Positions 1-10,383 of a stretch of 64,000 bases of DNA are shown piece after piece; within the stretch, counting starts at the first letter, position 1; each line of letters begins with the position of its first letter. The stretch covers positions 2,914,001 through 2,978,000 of the forward strand of contig OZ252262.1 in the NCBI GenBank assembly GCA_965249965.1, written 5' to 3'. The DNA comes from HXMU1420-13 sp965249965. Its GTDB lineage: Bacteria > Bacteroidota > Rhodothermia > Balneolales > Balneolaceae. The position numbers and the translations under genes are program-made. Under the pieces are notes generated by a model. It had not been told where the DNA came from and searched no databases. It worked only from the letters and a program-made list of their open reading frames with translations.

Positions 1-1863
1 TACGCCTTCTTCATAAAGCTGCTGCGCGAATAATGTTGCTGGGACACGCGTTGACTGTGGTTCTGTTGCTCTGCGTTGCGCCCAATAATTTTCAGAAAGC
101 TGAGATTCCTTTTTTCTTGAAAAGGGAGTTTTTAGCAAGAAAATATCCAAATACCCTTCATTAATTGCATTGAATGCAATACGGCTACCATCTGCAGATA
201 CAGAAAATTGTGTAACCCCGGCTTGCAGATCGGTTAGCGGCTCACCTTCGCCGGTTTCGAAATTGTGCTGGTAAATATTTTGAATTCCATTTCGATCTGA
301 ATTGTATAATAATTGACCGTTTCTGGTAATCTTTGGTTGACGCTCTACCCAACCCGGAGTATTCGTTATTCTTTCAAGGTTGGAGCCATCAACAGAGATC
401 TTAAAGATATCTTTTTGATAAATACTCTCATCACTTAATAAACGATGATCGAGTGTAAATTCATGAACGCTTAATCGATCACCTCTTTCTGAAACAAAGT
501 AAATATGCTGGGAATCGAAATCGAAATATGGTTCTGCATCTGTGAAGAAGTCACCGGTAAGATTTATTAGCTCCTCCGTACTCAGATCATATACAAATAT
601 ATCCTGATACGGTCCGATATTGGCATCAAATGTGATTTTACTACCATCCGGAGACCATGATACCGAACCAATTGCATCAATATCAGCTAACCGAATTTTA
701 TCCACTCTTCGTGTTCTGTAATCGATAATAGCCAGTTCATCTACCCCTTTTGATTTTGTAGATAAGGCGATTTTTTGGCCATCCGGCGACCAGGTAAGAT
801 TTGGATTCAGGATGTTCAGTTCTTCAAAATCCGGATTATCTTCACCACGAATTACCGTTTTAAGCTTCTGCCCATTTAAGGCATTAATTACGATAACATC
901 GAAATATCCTCTTTGATTGGTTATAAAGGCAATTTTGTCACCTTGTGGTGATATGGTTGGCGAGGTATTATAAGTTCCGTAATCGCCTCGTCTGGTCATT
1001 AATGTAGCGATTGATTTGGCAGACTCTCGTTCCGCAACTTCTGGGAAATATCTTCTTTTGAGAGCGTCTTCCCATCGTTCTGATAATTCTTCGGTAGTTA
1101 ATCCTAGGGATTGTACAAATCCATATTCGATACTTCTGCTGGTTTTAATTCTGCCTAAAATCTCAGCGATTTTTTCACGTCCATATTCTTCAACAATGTA
1201 ATTCCACACACTTTGGCCACCACGGTAAGCATAATACCCACTTAAACGTTGAATTGGTGGTAGATATCCATTTATTACTGCGTCGCGGATAAACATATCG
1301 GTATTCGTATCCCACCCAAGTGCCGTGTATTCAGCGAGGCCTTCTTCAAACCAAAGCGGAAATACTAATTGAATATTATTTCTTATGATCGACTGTACCG
1401 ATCCACCGTAAAACATGTCGTTAAATACCGCGTGTACTAGCTCGTGATGTAAGGTTCGCCGGAAATCGTTGTAGTCTCCATCAAAGGGTACGGTCATTCT
1501 GTTTTTAAATTTATCGGTAACCCCACCAATTCCCTCAGCACTGGTTGGCAACGCAACCACATTGGTTTGAGAAAAATCGTTATGCGAATCGTAAATTATC
1601 AAGGGAATTCGATTTACAATCTGATGATCGAAATCTTCCTGGAGTTGCAAGTAGGCTGACTCTAAACTTTGAGCCGAAAATTCTGCAAGCTCGTAATTCT
1701 TTTCTCCGTAATAATAAATATCAAAATGCTTAGACTGGATGAATCTCCAATCGAAGTCTTCATATTGAACTCTGTTTTTTCCGAAGGAGGCATATTGCGC
1801 GTACGAATAGCTGGAAAACAACAAAGTTATTAGAGTAAAAACGGCGATAAAACGGAATTTCAT
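1..1863 (-). CDS. Exported metalloprotease-like protein with PD40 beta-propeller (partial, C-terminus beyond left edge)
   Basis: The reading frame stays open for 621 codons from ATG at 1863 to the window edge. Residues 1-23 form a signal peptide ending SYA. A gluzincin-type zinc site is visible: HELVH at residues 141-145, with WFEEG at 172-176 supplying a probable third ligand (Glu175). From about residue 290 onward come repeated TolB/PD40-type blades such as WSPDGQKIA and WSPDGSKIT. The family is known as exported peptidase-MA-like proteins fused to WD40-like propellers; the substrate is unknown. It begins 12 bases after RNase R and is the last visible gene of a leftward operon. The missing C-terminus could be an outer-membrane barrel, which I cannot see. 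Confidence 0.85.
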   Translation of the reverse strand, partial: MKFRFIAVFTLITLLFSSYSYAQYASFGKNRVQYEDFDWRFIQSKHFDIYYYGEKNYELAEFSAQSLESAYLQLQEDFDHQIVNRIPLIIYDSHNDFSQTNVVALPTSAEGIGGVTDKFKNRMTVPFDGDYNDFRRTLHHELVHAVFNDMFYGGSVQSIIRNNIQLVFPLWFEEGLAEYTALGWDTNTDMFIRDAVINGYLPPIQRLSGYYAYRGGQSVWNYIVEEYGREKIAEILGRIKTSRSIEYGFVQSLGLTTEELSERWEDALKRRYFPEVAERESAKSIATLMTRRGDYGTYNTSPTISPQGDKIAFITNQRGYFDVIVINALNGQKLKTVIRGEDNPDFEELNILNPNLTWSPDGQKIALSTKSKGVDELAIIDYRTRRVDKIRLADIDAIGSVSWSPDGSKITFDANIGPYQDIFVYDLSTEELINLTGDFFTDAEPYFDFDSQHIYFVSERGDRLSVHEFTLDHRLLSDESIYQKDIFKISVDGSNLERITNTPGWVERQPKITRNGQLLYNSDRNGIQNIYQHNFETGEGEPLTDLQAGVTQFSVSADGSRIAFNAINEGYLDIFLLKTPFSRKKESQLSENYWAQRRATEPQSTRVPATLFAQQLYEEGV

Positions 1864-1875
1864 AATACTAGTGGG

Positions 1876-4041
1876 TTACGCAGGAACAAAATCAATTTGA
1901 CGCTTTTGATGGTTAACACTTTCTACCTTAACCTTAATTTCATCTCCCAGACGAAATTTTTTGCTGCTCGAACGCCCATTTAAACTATGACTTCTCGCAT
2001 CGTAAATAAAGAAATCACCTTTCAAATCTCCAACACGAATCATGCCTTCGCAATGAATGTCTTTTAAATCAACAAAGATGCCACGTTCGGTAACACCGCT
2101 TATTATTCCTTCGAAAACATCACCAATATGATCGCTCAAAAATTCTACTTGTTTTAATTTTATGGAGTCGCGTTCAGCATCCACAGCAACTCGTTCGCGG
2201 GCACTGCAATGGTCGCCATGTTTACGAAGTGCATCGTAATTGTAAGCCTGGGTCCCTTCTGCATAGCCTTTTAACAGCCTGTGGACAATCACGTCAGGGT
2301 AACGGCGAATAGGGCTGGTAAAGTGTGCGTAATGTTGAAAACCTAACCCAAAATGTCCCAGATTATCCGGACTGTATTCTGCCTTAGCCATTGCTCTGAG
2401 GGTTAGTTCATTCACAATGATTTCGACCGGAGTTCCCTTAACCTGTTTTAGTAGCTTATTTATACTCTTTGGGCTTACATGATCTCCCAATTGAAAATCA
2501 ATTCCAATTGGTCGCACATTTTCTGCAACCGAGGCTAATTTTTTATCATCAGGTCGATCGTGAACACGATAGAAAAAAGGAAACAGGTTTTTAGATCGTT
2601 TGCTCTTCGATTTATCCCTTAGTTTATCAATATGCGTAGCAACGGTTTTATTGGCCATTAACATACATTCTTCGATTAACCGATGAGCGAATATTCTTTT
2701 CTTCAGCACTACTTCAATGGGCTTGCCTTTTTCATCTAACACAAAACGTGGTTCGGGTGTATCAAAATCAATGGCTCCTTCCTTAAAACGTTTTTTCATT
2801 AACGTTTTTGCCAGTTTCCCTGCTAAATGCACTTCTTTTTGTAGGGGATGTTCTTTCCCATCTAAAATTTCTTGGGCTTCCTCGTAGGTAAACCGCTGTT
2901 TACTATGGATCACAGTTTCTTTGATGGAATAGTCTACCAAAAATCCATTTGGATCAATTTCCATAAAACAGCTAAAGCACAATTTTTCTTCTTCTGGGCG
3001 AAGAGAGCAAACCCCATTGCTTAATCTTTCCGGTAGCATGGGAATTACCCGATCAACCAAATAAATACTTGTTGCTCTGTTATATGCTTCCTCATCCAAC
3101 ACAGAATCCATAGGCATGTAGGCGGTAACATCTGCTATATGAACTCCGAGATAGAAATTTCCATTTTCCAGATACTTAATACTTAGAGCATCGTCAAAAT
3201 CTTTTGCATCTAATGGATCGATGGTAAAAATTAACTCTTCTCTCAAGTCAAGGCGATCGGCAATCACAGATTGCGGTATCTCTAACGGAATATTTTCAGC
3301 ATATGTCTCCACCTCTTTCGGAAAATCTGCTTTCAATTCATTCTCCGCTAAAATGGATAAAATATTCGCATCATTACTTCCAGACTTCCCCAAAACGGAG
3401 GTTACGACTGCCTCTGGCAATGCTTTATGATGCACCCACTTTTTAAGTTCAAATATTACTTTATCATCATTATTGGCACCATTTACATGTTCTGGTTGTA
3501 CGTAGAAATCAACATGAGCAGATTTTAAATCTGGCTCGATAAGAAAGGTTTTTACTCCGGTTCTTTTAAAGGTACCTACATAAAAATCCTTACCTCTTTC
3601 CAGGACGTTTTGAATTTTTCCTTGAGGCTGTCCGCTTCGTTTATTCACACCTTGTACCAGAACTTCCACTACATCCCCGTTTAGCGCAGTACTAATGTCT
3701 CTTCTTGACACACGAATATCGTCATCTAATTCATCCACAATAACAAATCCTGTTCCACCAGGGGTGATTTGAATTTTTCCTTCCAACAATCCCCGGAAGT
3801 TTTTCATGTTTCGTGGTTTTTTTGCGCCGTCTTTATTTTGGCTGATGGTATTCCCCTCTTTATGTATTAGTCTTTTGCTGGCCAAACTATGCAGGGCCTT
3901 ATCAAATCGTTTAAATTCCCGCTTACTTCCAAGCCGGAGAGTTTCCTCTAATTCGCTTTTATTAAATGTCTTCTTTGGGTGATTTTTTACTAAATCGAGG
4001 ATTAATTCCTCAAAATTACTGAGCCTCTTATTTCTGCTCAT
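1876..4041 (-). CDS. rnr: Ribonuclease R (RNase II/VacB family)
   Basis: 721 aa, a usual length for RNase R. It is a processive 3'-to-5' exoribonuclease acting on structured RNA in the cytoplasm. An N-terminal winged-helix-like region (about 1-70) is followed by cold-shock-like OB folds. The RNB catalytic domain starts with DPLDAKDFDDALS near residue 272, whose aspartates bind the metal ions. The C-terminal S1 domain (about 640-718) contains GVTERGIFVDL. It lies 19 bases after tamB, inside the NFACT-aroK-aroB-tamB-rnr operon. The start ATG gives the complete N-terminal helical domain, so I accept it. Confidence 0.96.
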   Translation of the reverse strand: MSRNKRLSNFEELILDLVKNHPKKTFNKSELEETLRLGSKREFKRFDKALHSLASKRLIHKEGNTISQNKDGAKKPRNMKNFRGLLEGKIQITPGGTGFVIVDELDDDIRVSRRDISTALNGDVVEVLVQGVNKRSGQPQGKIQNVLERGKDFYVGTFKRTGVKTFLIEPDLKSAHVDFYVQPEHVNGANNDDKVIFELKKWVHHKALPEAVVTSVLGKSGSNDANILSILAENELKADFPKEVETYAENIPLEIPQSVIADRLDLREELIFTIDPLDAKDFDDALSIKYLENGNFYLGVHIADVTAYMPMDSVLDEEAYNRATSIYLVDRVIPMLPERLSNGVCSLRPEEEKLCFSCFMEIDPNGFLVDYSIKETVIHSKQRFTYEEAQEILDGKEHPLQKEVHLAGKLAKTLMKKRFKEGAIDFDTPEPRFVLDEKGKPIEVVLKKRIFAHRLIEECMLMANKTVATHIDKLRDKSKSKRSKNLFPFFYRVHDRPDDKKLASVAENVRPIGIDFQLGDHVSPKSINKLLKQVKGTPVEIIVNELTLRAMAKAEYSPDNLGHFGLGFQHYAHFTSPIRRYPDVIVHRLLKGYAEGTQAYNYDALRKHGDHCSARERVAVDAERDSIKLKQVEFLSDHIGDVFEGIISGVTERGIFVDLKDIHCEGMIRVGDLKGDFFIYDARSHSLNGRSSSKKFRLGDEIKVKVESVNHQKRQIDFVPA

Positions 4042-4060
4042 TTATTCCTTGTAGTTTATA

Positions 4061-7000
4061 TTATTCTGATGATGCGATTGCGTTTGAGTCCTCTTTTTTG
4101 CCAAATAACTTTCTAAATGGTGAGGTTACGCGCCTAAAAAACTCCTGCCAAGAGTTAAAACTTACCTCCGCCTCAAAACCAACCCCGTTAATATCCTGCG
4201 CTTGTGGAGAGTCTTCGCCACCCGAAAGATTGCTAAAGGTTGGATCTTGCCTGTGAAATGCCGTAACTGAAAGTGTATTGTTAATTCTGTACGTAGCCCC
4301 AATATCGCCGATGTTCGATTGTGCACCTGTAATTTGACCTTCTCGGCTAAGAATTATTCGATCATTATAAAGTCTGAGTGCAACTCCCAAATCAACGTTA
4401 TTATAGGTATTTAAATTAAAATCGATATCTAAACTGCCAATGTCACTTCTTAATAGCGAATTGATCTGATTGGATAATAACGGACTAATTACCTGACTCG
4501 ATAATAATGGATTAAGAACTGCCCCACTTCCAGAGAAGTTGCCGGCCAGGGTATTTGTGGCATCATTTGTTTCCGTAGCTGATGGAATGAAATCACCCAT
4601 CAACAAAAAGCTTGCTGCTTGAATCAGTTTTTCATCTTCATTTCGGTTTAATGCCGCAATTTGGGTATTTAATGTTGAATTTTGCCTGGTCTCGAAATTA
4701 TTTGGTAAACGGAAAAAGAAATTATTTTGGATTGCGGTAATTGAACCACCCACATTCAGAACCAGCTCAACCGGTACTCTTTGAGAGGTTTCACTATCTA
4801 AATCGGAGCGCGTTCGTGTAAGCGTATTTATGTCAGGTCGGGCTTGATAAACTGCATTTAAATTTAGCCGTGCATTACCAGGTTCACCTTCCCAAATAAT
4901 GGTACCCCCTGGTTCCAATTCGAATCTTCGGGTGAAAATCTCACCACTTACAAATTGGTAGGTTCCGCCATTTATATCAAATTGTCCGAACATGCTTAGT
5001 TGTTCATCTTCAAGTCTTATCCCTAATCTACCGATTCCATTTGCATCGATCTGATCACCGGTGATTGGATCGAAAATCAGTTGAACTTCCATTGGGTTTT
5101 GAGCAACAAACTGCAAATCCAGTGTAAATCGCTCAATAAATGTTCCACTGAAAGGGTCTTCTTCCACATTTATACGTTGGCCGCTGCCTCCTTCTTGCGA
5201 TGCAGCTCTATTCGAACTGAACTCAAAAGAATCAACAAATCGGATAAACTTGTTGTTCTCATCAAATTCTGTTTCTTCCAGTAATGGAATACCGATACTT
5301 GAAAAATCTGAGATTATAACAGGTGTTTCGGTAGTTAACACCGGGTTAAGATTGGTGCCTGTCATCCTAAGCGTTGTGCTGCCGTATGCATCCCCAAAAA
5401 ATGCTACATCAGGATCGAATGAGCTATTTAAAAAGTGAAATTCATCCATCACAAGTGTTAAATCCATTTCATGGATTTTATCAAATTGTCCCAGATCATA
5501 CGTTCCATTTAAGTTCGCTGAACCACCCGATGGATCTATTATAAACAGATCATTAAAAATTAAACCGTCTTGTCTGTTTAAAGTGATATTTCCTATACCG
5601 AAATAATAGGTATCAAGAAACCGTGGGCGGAAAAAGACGGCATCGTCCATGCCGATATCGTAGTTCACAGAAAAATCGAAGTCTTCAAGATTGCCCCAAA
5701 TTGCGCCACCGCCACTTGCTACCCCAGACATTTCAGTGAATACTCTTGGAGCGATAAATGGTAACACCCAAAGATCAATAGATTCAAAATTCAAATCGAA
5801 ATAAAAGAGAGAGTCAGCCATGGCAAAAGCGCCATCTTCAGGAGCATAAACATATCCATCAAAAGCAATATTCTGACCTCTCCGCTCAGTGCGGGTAAAG
5901 TAGTCGGGATATTTTGTTGAATCGGTTGAAATTGTGATACGTGTATCAAAACGGTTGAAATCTGAATTAAATAAACTGCTTATCCCAACATCGCCCAGTA
6001 CACGATCATCAATGGAAAATGCGTCTACACCCAGACTTCCCTGAATGGAAGGGATCCTGGTTAGGGATTTGGTAGTAAATTCCGCATCGAGAATACCAGA
6101 AAAATTAATACGACCATTGATGAGTTCGGAAATACGAGCTAAATCAACATTTCGGATATTATAGTTTACCGAATCGGATACCTGATTACTAAAAACGCCT
6201 TCAAAATTTAACGACTCTTCCCCATTTCGGAACTCAAAATCCTGAAATTCTAAACGGTCACTTTTATTATATGTTAATGAAGGGGTTCCTGTACTTTTCC
6301 ATTGATAGTTTTCATTTCCCATCGAGAGACTATCAATAACAAAGGTTAGAGTTGAATCGGATAAATTTGCAAAGCTGTTTACATAGAAGTCGTTTGATTC
6401 TGCAATATCAGTAATTCTTTGTTGGATGAATATGCTGTCATCGTTTAATTCAATGGAAAGATCTGTGGCCCCTGTTTCTATGAATTCACTGGAAAAATTA
6501 GCCGTGTTAGCTCGAAGTTGAAAGCCTGAAAAAGATTTAAGGGATTCGTTCGCTCTAAAACTACCTGTAAACTGAACAGCAACAGAATCAACGATATACT
6601 CTTGATACACAAATGAACTATCTAAGATTGTTCCTGTAAAGAGAATGGATTCATTATTCATATTAAAATTAGAGGTCCCCGAAAGATTACTTTCTAAGTC
6701 AGGCAGATTGGGCAGATAAGACTTTAGTAAGGCATAATTCTTTAAATTGAAATTCATCTCTAAAGCTGCATTTAGAGAATCAATCTTTAGCGTTTGAGCA
6801 GAGTTTGAAGGACTAAAGAAAAATTCTTCATCAACTTTTGTATTCAGATTATCTGCCCAAAAATTTAATAAGGTGATTACATCGTTTGGCTCAAAATTAC
6901 CATCAATAGATACATCCAGGGGGGTTGATGTTAATCGAAATCGCTTACCCCGATTAATTGTTGAATTGAAATCGGCATAAATCTGATGCACTTCTAATGT

Positions 7001-8734
7001 ATCCCCCTCAATAATTGTTTTAGGTAGATCAATTGTGAGTTGACCAAATGCATCATTCAATCCTGCACCATTAATGCGAAGGTTATAGTTCAAGTCGACG
7101 AGGGCTTTACTCAGATTCGTTGCATTTGAAAGTCCTTTTATATCAAGTTGCCTTGCCTGACCATCTATGCTGATATTTGTAACAGAATCAGAAAGAATTA
7201 CATCGCCTGAACCATCAATAAATCCTTGTTCGGAAATTATTTGATACTCTGGAATTATACGTCCATCATTCCAATCAGCAGCAAAACTCAATGAATCAAA
7301 TTCGTAAGCATTAAATAGACCTTGTTGCAATTCAAGTTCCGTGTATCCAATTGCTTCTGTCGGTTTAAAGGATGAAGTCATCATGCTTAAAGAGCCATTT
7401 AAACTTGTAGTGCTGATATTGGGTGAAAATAGATCGCCGATGTCTAGTCTTGAAATTTCTGCAAACAAAGAATATCGAGCAGAATCAATATCTGATTTAG
7501 AGAATTCAGCCCTTATGTCCCCTCTTGGACTTTGAATTTCAAATTCACCCGACTGCTTTGATTTATTTCCGTATATATCGCCGGAAAACTCACTTTCTAC
7601 AATAGCTTGAATTTGATTTTCATCTAATGCGTCGAACCATGTTTTTAGATTCGTTGAATCAAATTTTGAACTTTCAATACCAGTACTAAACCTTTCGAGT
7701 TCAAATTCTTCTCCAAAATTTATTCCACCAAAAGCTTCGACTTCTGAATTTCCTACCAGCAGATATAAACTTTCAATTGTTAAGCTGTCGATATTCCCTT
7801 CTGCTTCGAGTCGGCTATAAATTTGTTCTTCAAAAAGTGGAAACTCTGGAATAATTTTTTGCAGATTTCTGGGATATGAGATCAACTCATTGATAGTTAT
7901 TGAAAACTCAGCAGCTTTTAGCTGTTCCTTAATATCTTGTTTGGTGAAATCTACGCCATCAACTTCTGCGCTAAAGCGAATCGCATTATTTTTAGTTGAT
8001 ATATTTACTGCATTAAATTCAAGGAAGCGATCGTCGTTAAAAACTTGCCCGAACATGTTAACTCTGTCGATATTGAGGTCATTGATGCTAAATGCAAGTT
8101 TTTCGATGTCTAAGAATCGTTGACTGGTATTAAATTCCAGAAACGTTTCTAAATCTATATCATTAAATGTCAGTTCACTGGTGGTAGCAAATAAGCTATC
8201 CTGGTTTGGAATATTTGATAATATCAGCGAGCCTTTTTCAACTAAAATCCGTGGAAATAAAAGCCCAATATTACTACCTGATTCAGTTGAATCTGTATTT
8301 TGGTTTTGGGTTTCCTGAACTCGTGTTTTAGAAAACGAAGACCCCAAATTTTCATTAAAATCGAGAGATAATCTTGGATTATAAACTTCAATTGATGGAA
8401 CAATTATTTGATTAGAAAACCATCCTCTGAGGTCGAGTCCTGCCTGCATTGAATCAACACTTAGGATAGATCTTGAACGTGAGGAATCAGCAAAAAGCTG
8501 AATATCCTCCAGAGCAAATGAAAAGGGAATATGTCCAGAGAGTTTATTCACTTCAAGAAAAGCCTGTCTATCTGTATTGAACTGCTTTTCAATTTCCTCG
8601 GCAAGGAGATTTTTAGTAACCGGTAATTGGAGTACCCCATATAAAACTCCTGAAATCACAATTACTGTTGCTAACAACAAGCCAATCGAGTTCCAAAAAT
8701 AAACCCAGCTTTTATGTAACCACCTTAGGGTCAT
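4061..8734 (-). CDS. tamB: TamB-like translocation/assembly module (DUF490)
   Basis: 1557 aa with one N-terminal membrane anchor (about 13-35) followed by a very long, beta-rich, Asn/Asp/Ser-rich region. The C-terminal 300 residues carry the conserved TamB domain, seen in GTIIWEGEPGNARLNLNA and the terminal barrel-like strands. TamB proteins bridge inner and outer membranes and take part in outer-membrane protein insertion and probably anterograde phospholipid transport. It sits one base after aroB and 19 bases before rnr. No BamA/TamA partner is in the window. The length is in the range of Bacteroidota TamB proteins. Confidence 0.93.
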   Translation of the reverse strand: MTLRWLHKSWVYFWNSIGLLLATVIVISGVLYGVLQLPVTKNLLAEEIEKQFNTDRQAFLEVNKLSGHIPFSFALEDIQLFADSSRSRSILSVDSMQAGLDLRGWFSNQIIVPSIEVYNPRLSLDFNENLGSSFSKTRVQETQNQNTDSTESGSNIGLLFPRILVEKGSLILSNIPNQDSLFATTSELTFNDIDLETFLEFNTSQRFLDIEKLAFSINDLNIDRVNMFGQVFNDDRFLEFNAVNISTKNNAIRFSAEVDGVDFTKQDIKEQLKAAEFSITINELISYPRNLQKIIPEFPLFEEQIYSRLEAEGNIDSLTIESLYLLVGNSEVEAFGGINFGEEFELERFSTGIESSKFDSTNLKTWFDALDENQIQAIVESEFSGDIYGNKSKQSGEFEIQSPRGDIRAEFSKSDIDSARYSLFAEISRLDIGDLFSPNISTTSLNGSLSMMTSSFKPTEAIGYTELELQQGLFNAYEFDSLSFAADWNDGRIIPEYQIISEQGFIDGSGDVILSDSVTNISIDGQARQLDIKGLSNATNLSKALVDLNYNLRINGAGLNDAFGQLTIDLPKTIIEGDTLEVHQIYADFNSTINRGKRFRLTSTPLDVSIDGNFEPNDVITLLNFWADNLNTKVDEEFFFSPSNSAQTLKIDSLNAALEMNFNLKNYALLKSYLPNLPDLESNLSGTSNFNMNNESILFTGTILDSSFVYQEYIVDSVAVQFTGSFRANESLKSFSGFQLRANTANFSSEFIETGATDLSIELNDDSIFIQQRITDIAESNDFYVNSFANLSDSTLTFVIDSLSMGNENYQWKSTGTPSLTYNKSDRLEFQDFEFRNGEESLNFEGVFSNQVSDSVNYNIRNVDLARISELINGRINFSGILDAEFTTKSLTRIPSIQGSLGVDAFSIDDRVLGDVGISSLFNSDFNRFDTRITISTDSTKYPDYFTRTERRGQNIAFDGYVYAPEDGAFAMADSLFYFDLNFESIDLWVLPFIAPRVFTEMSGVASGGGAIWGNLEDFDFSVNYDIGMDDAVFFRPRFLDTYYFGIGNITLNRQDGLIFNDLFIIDPSGGSANLNGTYDLGQFDKIHEMDLTLVMDEFHFLNSSFDPDVAFFGDAYGSTTLRMTGTNLNPVLTTETPVIISDFSSIGIPLLEETEFDENNKFIRFVDSFEFSSNRAASQEGGSGQRINVEEDPFSGTFIERFTLDLQFVAQNPMEVQLIFDPITGDQIDANGIGRLGIRLEDEQLSMFGQFDINGGTYQFVSGEIFTRRFELEPGGTIIWEGEPGNARLNLNAVYQARPDINTLTRTRSDLDSETSQRVPVELVLNVGGSITAIQNNFFFRLPNNFETRQNSTLNTQIAALNRNEDEKLIQAASFLLMGDFIPSATETNDATNTLAGNFSGSGAVLNPLLSSQVISPLLSNQINSLLRSDIGSLDIDFNLNTYNNVDLGVALRLYNDRIILSREGQITGAQSNIGDIGATYRINNTLSVTAFHRQDPTFSNLSGGEDSPQAQDINGVGFEAEVSFNSWQEFFRRVTSPFRKLFGKKEDSNAIASSE

Positions 8735-8735
8735 A

Positions 8736-9827
8736 TCAAGAAAATCTTTCTAACAATCGATTCCAGCTAGTTTGTAGTAGCTTTTGATCTTCAACTACAT
8801 GCACAAACGGTTTGCCTATTTCTTCTAACAACACCAAACGTACTTGCTCATTGTTAACTTTTTTATCGTAGCTCATCCATTCAATAAGAGTTTGAACGGG
8901 TGGTAAGTCGCTTAAATTCAGTTTATATAAATCGAAAAAATGATCTAGCAACTCTTCAGAAATGGAATGACCTAGTACATTTGATGCTGATATCGCTCCA
9001 TACATTCCAGCAAATACAGCCTCTCCATGGCTAAACGTATTGTACCCACCAGCCCGCTCTATCACATGGCCATAAGTATGTCCAAAATTCAAAAAAGCAC
9101 GGACACCACCTTCAAGCACGTCTTTTTGTACGATATCAACTTTTATTTGTGCACTTTTTTCAATTACATCGATCCATTTACCGGGTGCTGCAAACTTTTC
9201 TTTAGCTGTCAGAGATTTTAATTCGTCGAGTATCTCTCCAGACTCAATCATCCCATATTTAATGATTTCACTTAACCCGTTTACCCATTCCTTTGGGGGC
9301 AGAGTTTCAAGAAATTCAATATCTGCAAATACCGCTTTCGGTTGATAAAATGCCCCTATGAGGTTTTTACCTGTGGAATGATTAATTCCTGTTTTTCCGC
9401 CAATTGAACTATCAACCATTGCCAATAAGCTTGTAGGCATATGAATTAGTGGCAATCCTCGTAGCACGCTTGAAGCTACATATCCAGTTAAGTCGCCGAT
9501 TACTCCACCACCTATAGCCAGTACCGGGGTATTTCTTTCAACTTTTTCATTTAAAAATAAATCAACAATGCTAGTAAACTGCTCAAAACTTTTACTCTTC
9601 TCACCAGCCGGAACTACGTAGGTAAGAATTTTATCGAAGGCCGGTTCAAAAGTGTCTAGTAAACGAGTGATATGATGCTGATACACATTTTTATCGATAA
9701 CCAGCAATAATTTGGTGCGCCCAAAATTTCTTGATATGTAGCTCGAAGCTTTCTCAAGCAGCCCTGCACCTACATAGTAGGTATATGCATTCTCAACATT
9801 CGTAGTAATTGATATGGATTTATACAT
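8736..9827 (-). CDS. aroB: 3-dehydroquinate synthase
   Basis: 363 aa, full length for AroB, which converts DAHP to 3-dehydroquinate using NAD+ and a divalent metal (second step of the shikimate pathway). The NAD-binding GGGVIGDLTGYVASS lies at 106-120. Zinc-ligand regions NFGHTYGHVIE and SHGEAVFAGM follow in the C-terminal half. The start overlaps the end of aroK by 8 bases, implying translational coupling of two steps of aromatic amino-acid synthesis. Confidence 0.97.
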   Translation of the reverse strand: MYKSISITTNVENAYTYYVGAGLLEKASSYISRNFGRTKLLLVIDKNVYQHHITRLLDTFEPAFDKILTYVVPAGEKSKSFEQFTSIVDLFLNEKVERNTPVLAIGGGVIGDLTGYVASSVLRGLPLIHMPTSLLAMVDSSIGGKTGINHSTGKNLIGAFYQPKAVFADIEFLETLPPKEWVNGLSEIIKYGMIESGEILDELKSLTAKEKFAAPGKWIDVIEKSAQIKVDIVQKDVLEGGVRAFLNFGHTYGHVIERAGGYNTFSHGEAVFAGMYGAISASNVLGHSISEELLDHFFDLYKLNLSDLPPVQTLIEWMSYDKKVNNEQVRLVLLEEIGKPFVHVVEDQKLLQTSWNRLLERFS

Positions 9828-10383
9828 ATCGCTGTAATTTTTCGATCAGCTTATCTGCTTGTTCGTCCTTCGTTTCGTAGCCGGTAGATTCCAGAATTAT
9901 TTGTGCTTGTTCATATAATTCCAAGCGTTTCAAATATAAGGTTTCCAACTCAGTAAACAGAGTTTCAGGGGATTTTAATTCATTGTGTTCATTTAACACA
10001 ATTGGTCTTCTTTTATTTCTTCTAACCCGTTCTACTATTTTGTCTAGAGGGGTTTTTATAAAAATCATCAACCCAAATAATTTTAGATGATCTACCACTT
10101 GCTGATTATGTAGTGCCCCACCACCCAGAGATACTACCCCTTTAAAATTTTGTGTAGTTTCTAGTAAGTATTCCCATTCAATTTGCCGAAAATATGCTTC
10201 TCCTTTTTGAGTGAAGATTTTTGAGATCGGCATTTTCTCTTTTTCTTCAATTAAGCTATCTAAATCCAAAAATGGCCGTTCCAGTCTTTGAGCTAATTTC
10301 CTTCCAATTGTGCTTTTCCCGGTTGCCATAAATCCAACTAGAAAAAAGCTTTCTTTAAATTTTTGGAGTCTGTAGAAATTCAT
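9820..10383 (-). CDS. aroK: Shikimate kinase
   Basis: 187 aa; phosphorylates shikimate at the 3-OH with ATP. The Walker A motif GFMATGKST is at 17-25 and the shikimate/Mg aspartates lie in FLDLDSLIE (38-46). GGGALHN and the Arg-rich lid RRNKRRPI follow. It overlaps the NFACT gene by 4 bases at its start and aroB by 8 bases at its end, so the three are very likely cotranscribed and coupled. Confidence 0.96.
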   Translation of the reverse strand: MNFYRLQKFKESFFLVGFMATGKSTIGRKLAQRLERPFLDLDSLIEEKEKMPISKIFTQKGEAYFRQIEWEYLLETTQNFKGVVSLGGGALHNQQVVDHLKLFGLMIFIKTPLDKIVERVRRNKRRPIVLNEHNELKSPETLFTELETLYLKRLELYEQAQIILESTGYETKDEQADKLIEKLQRYV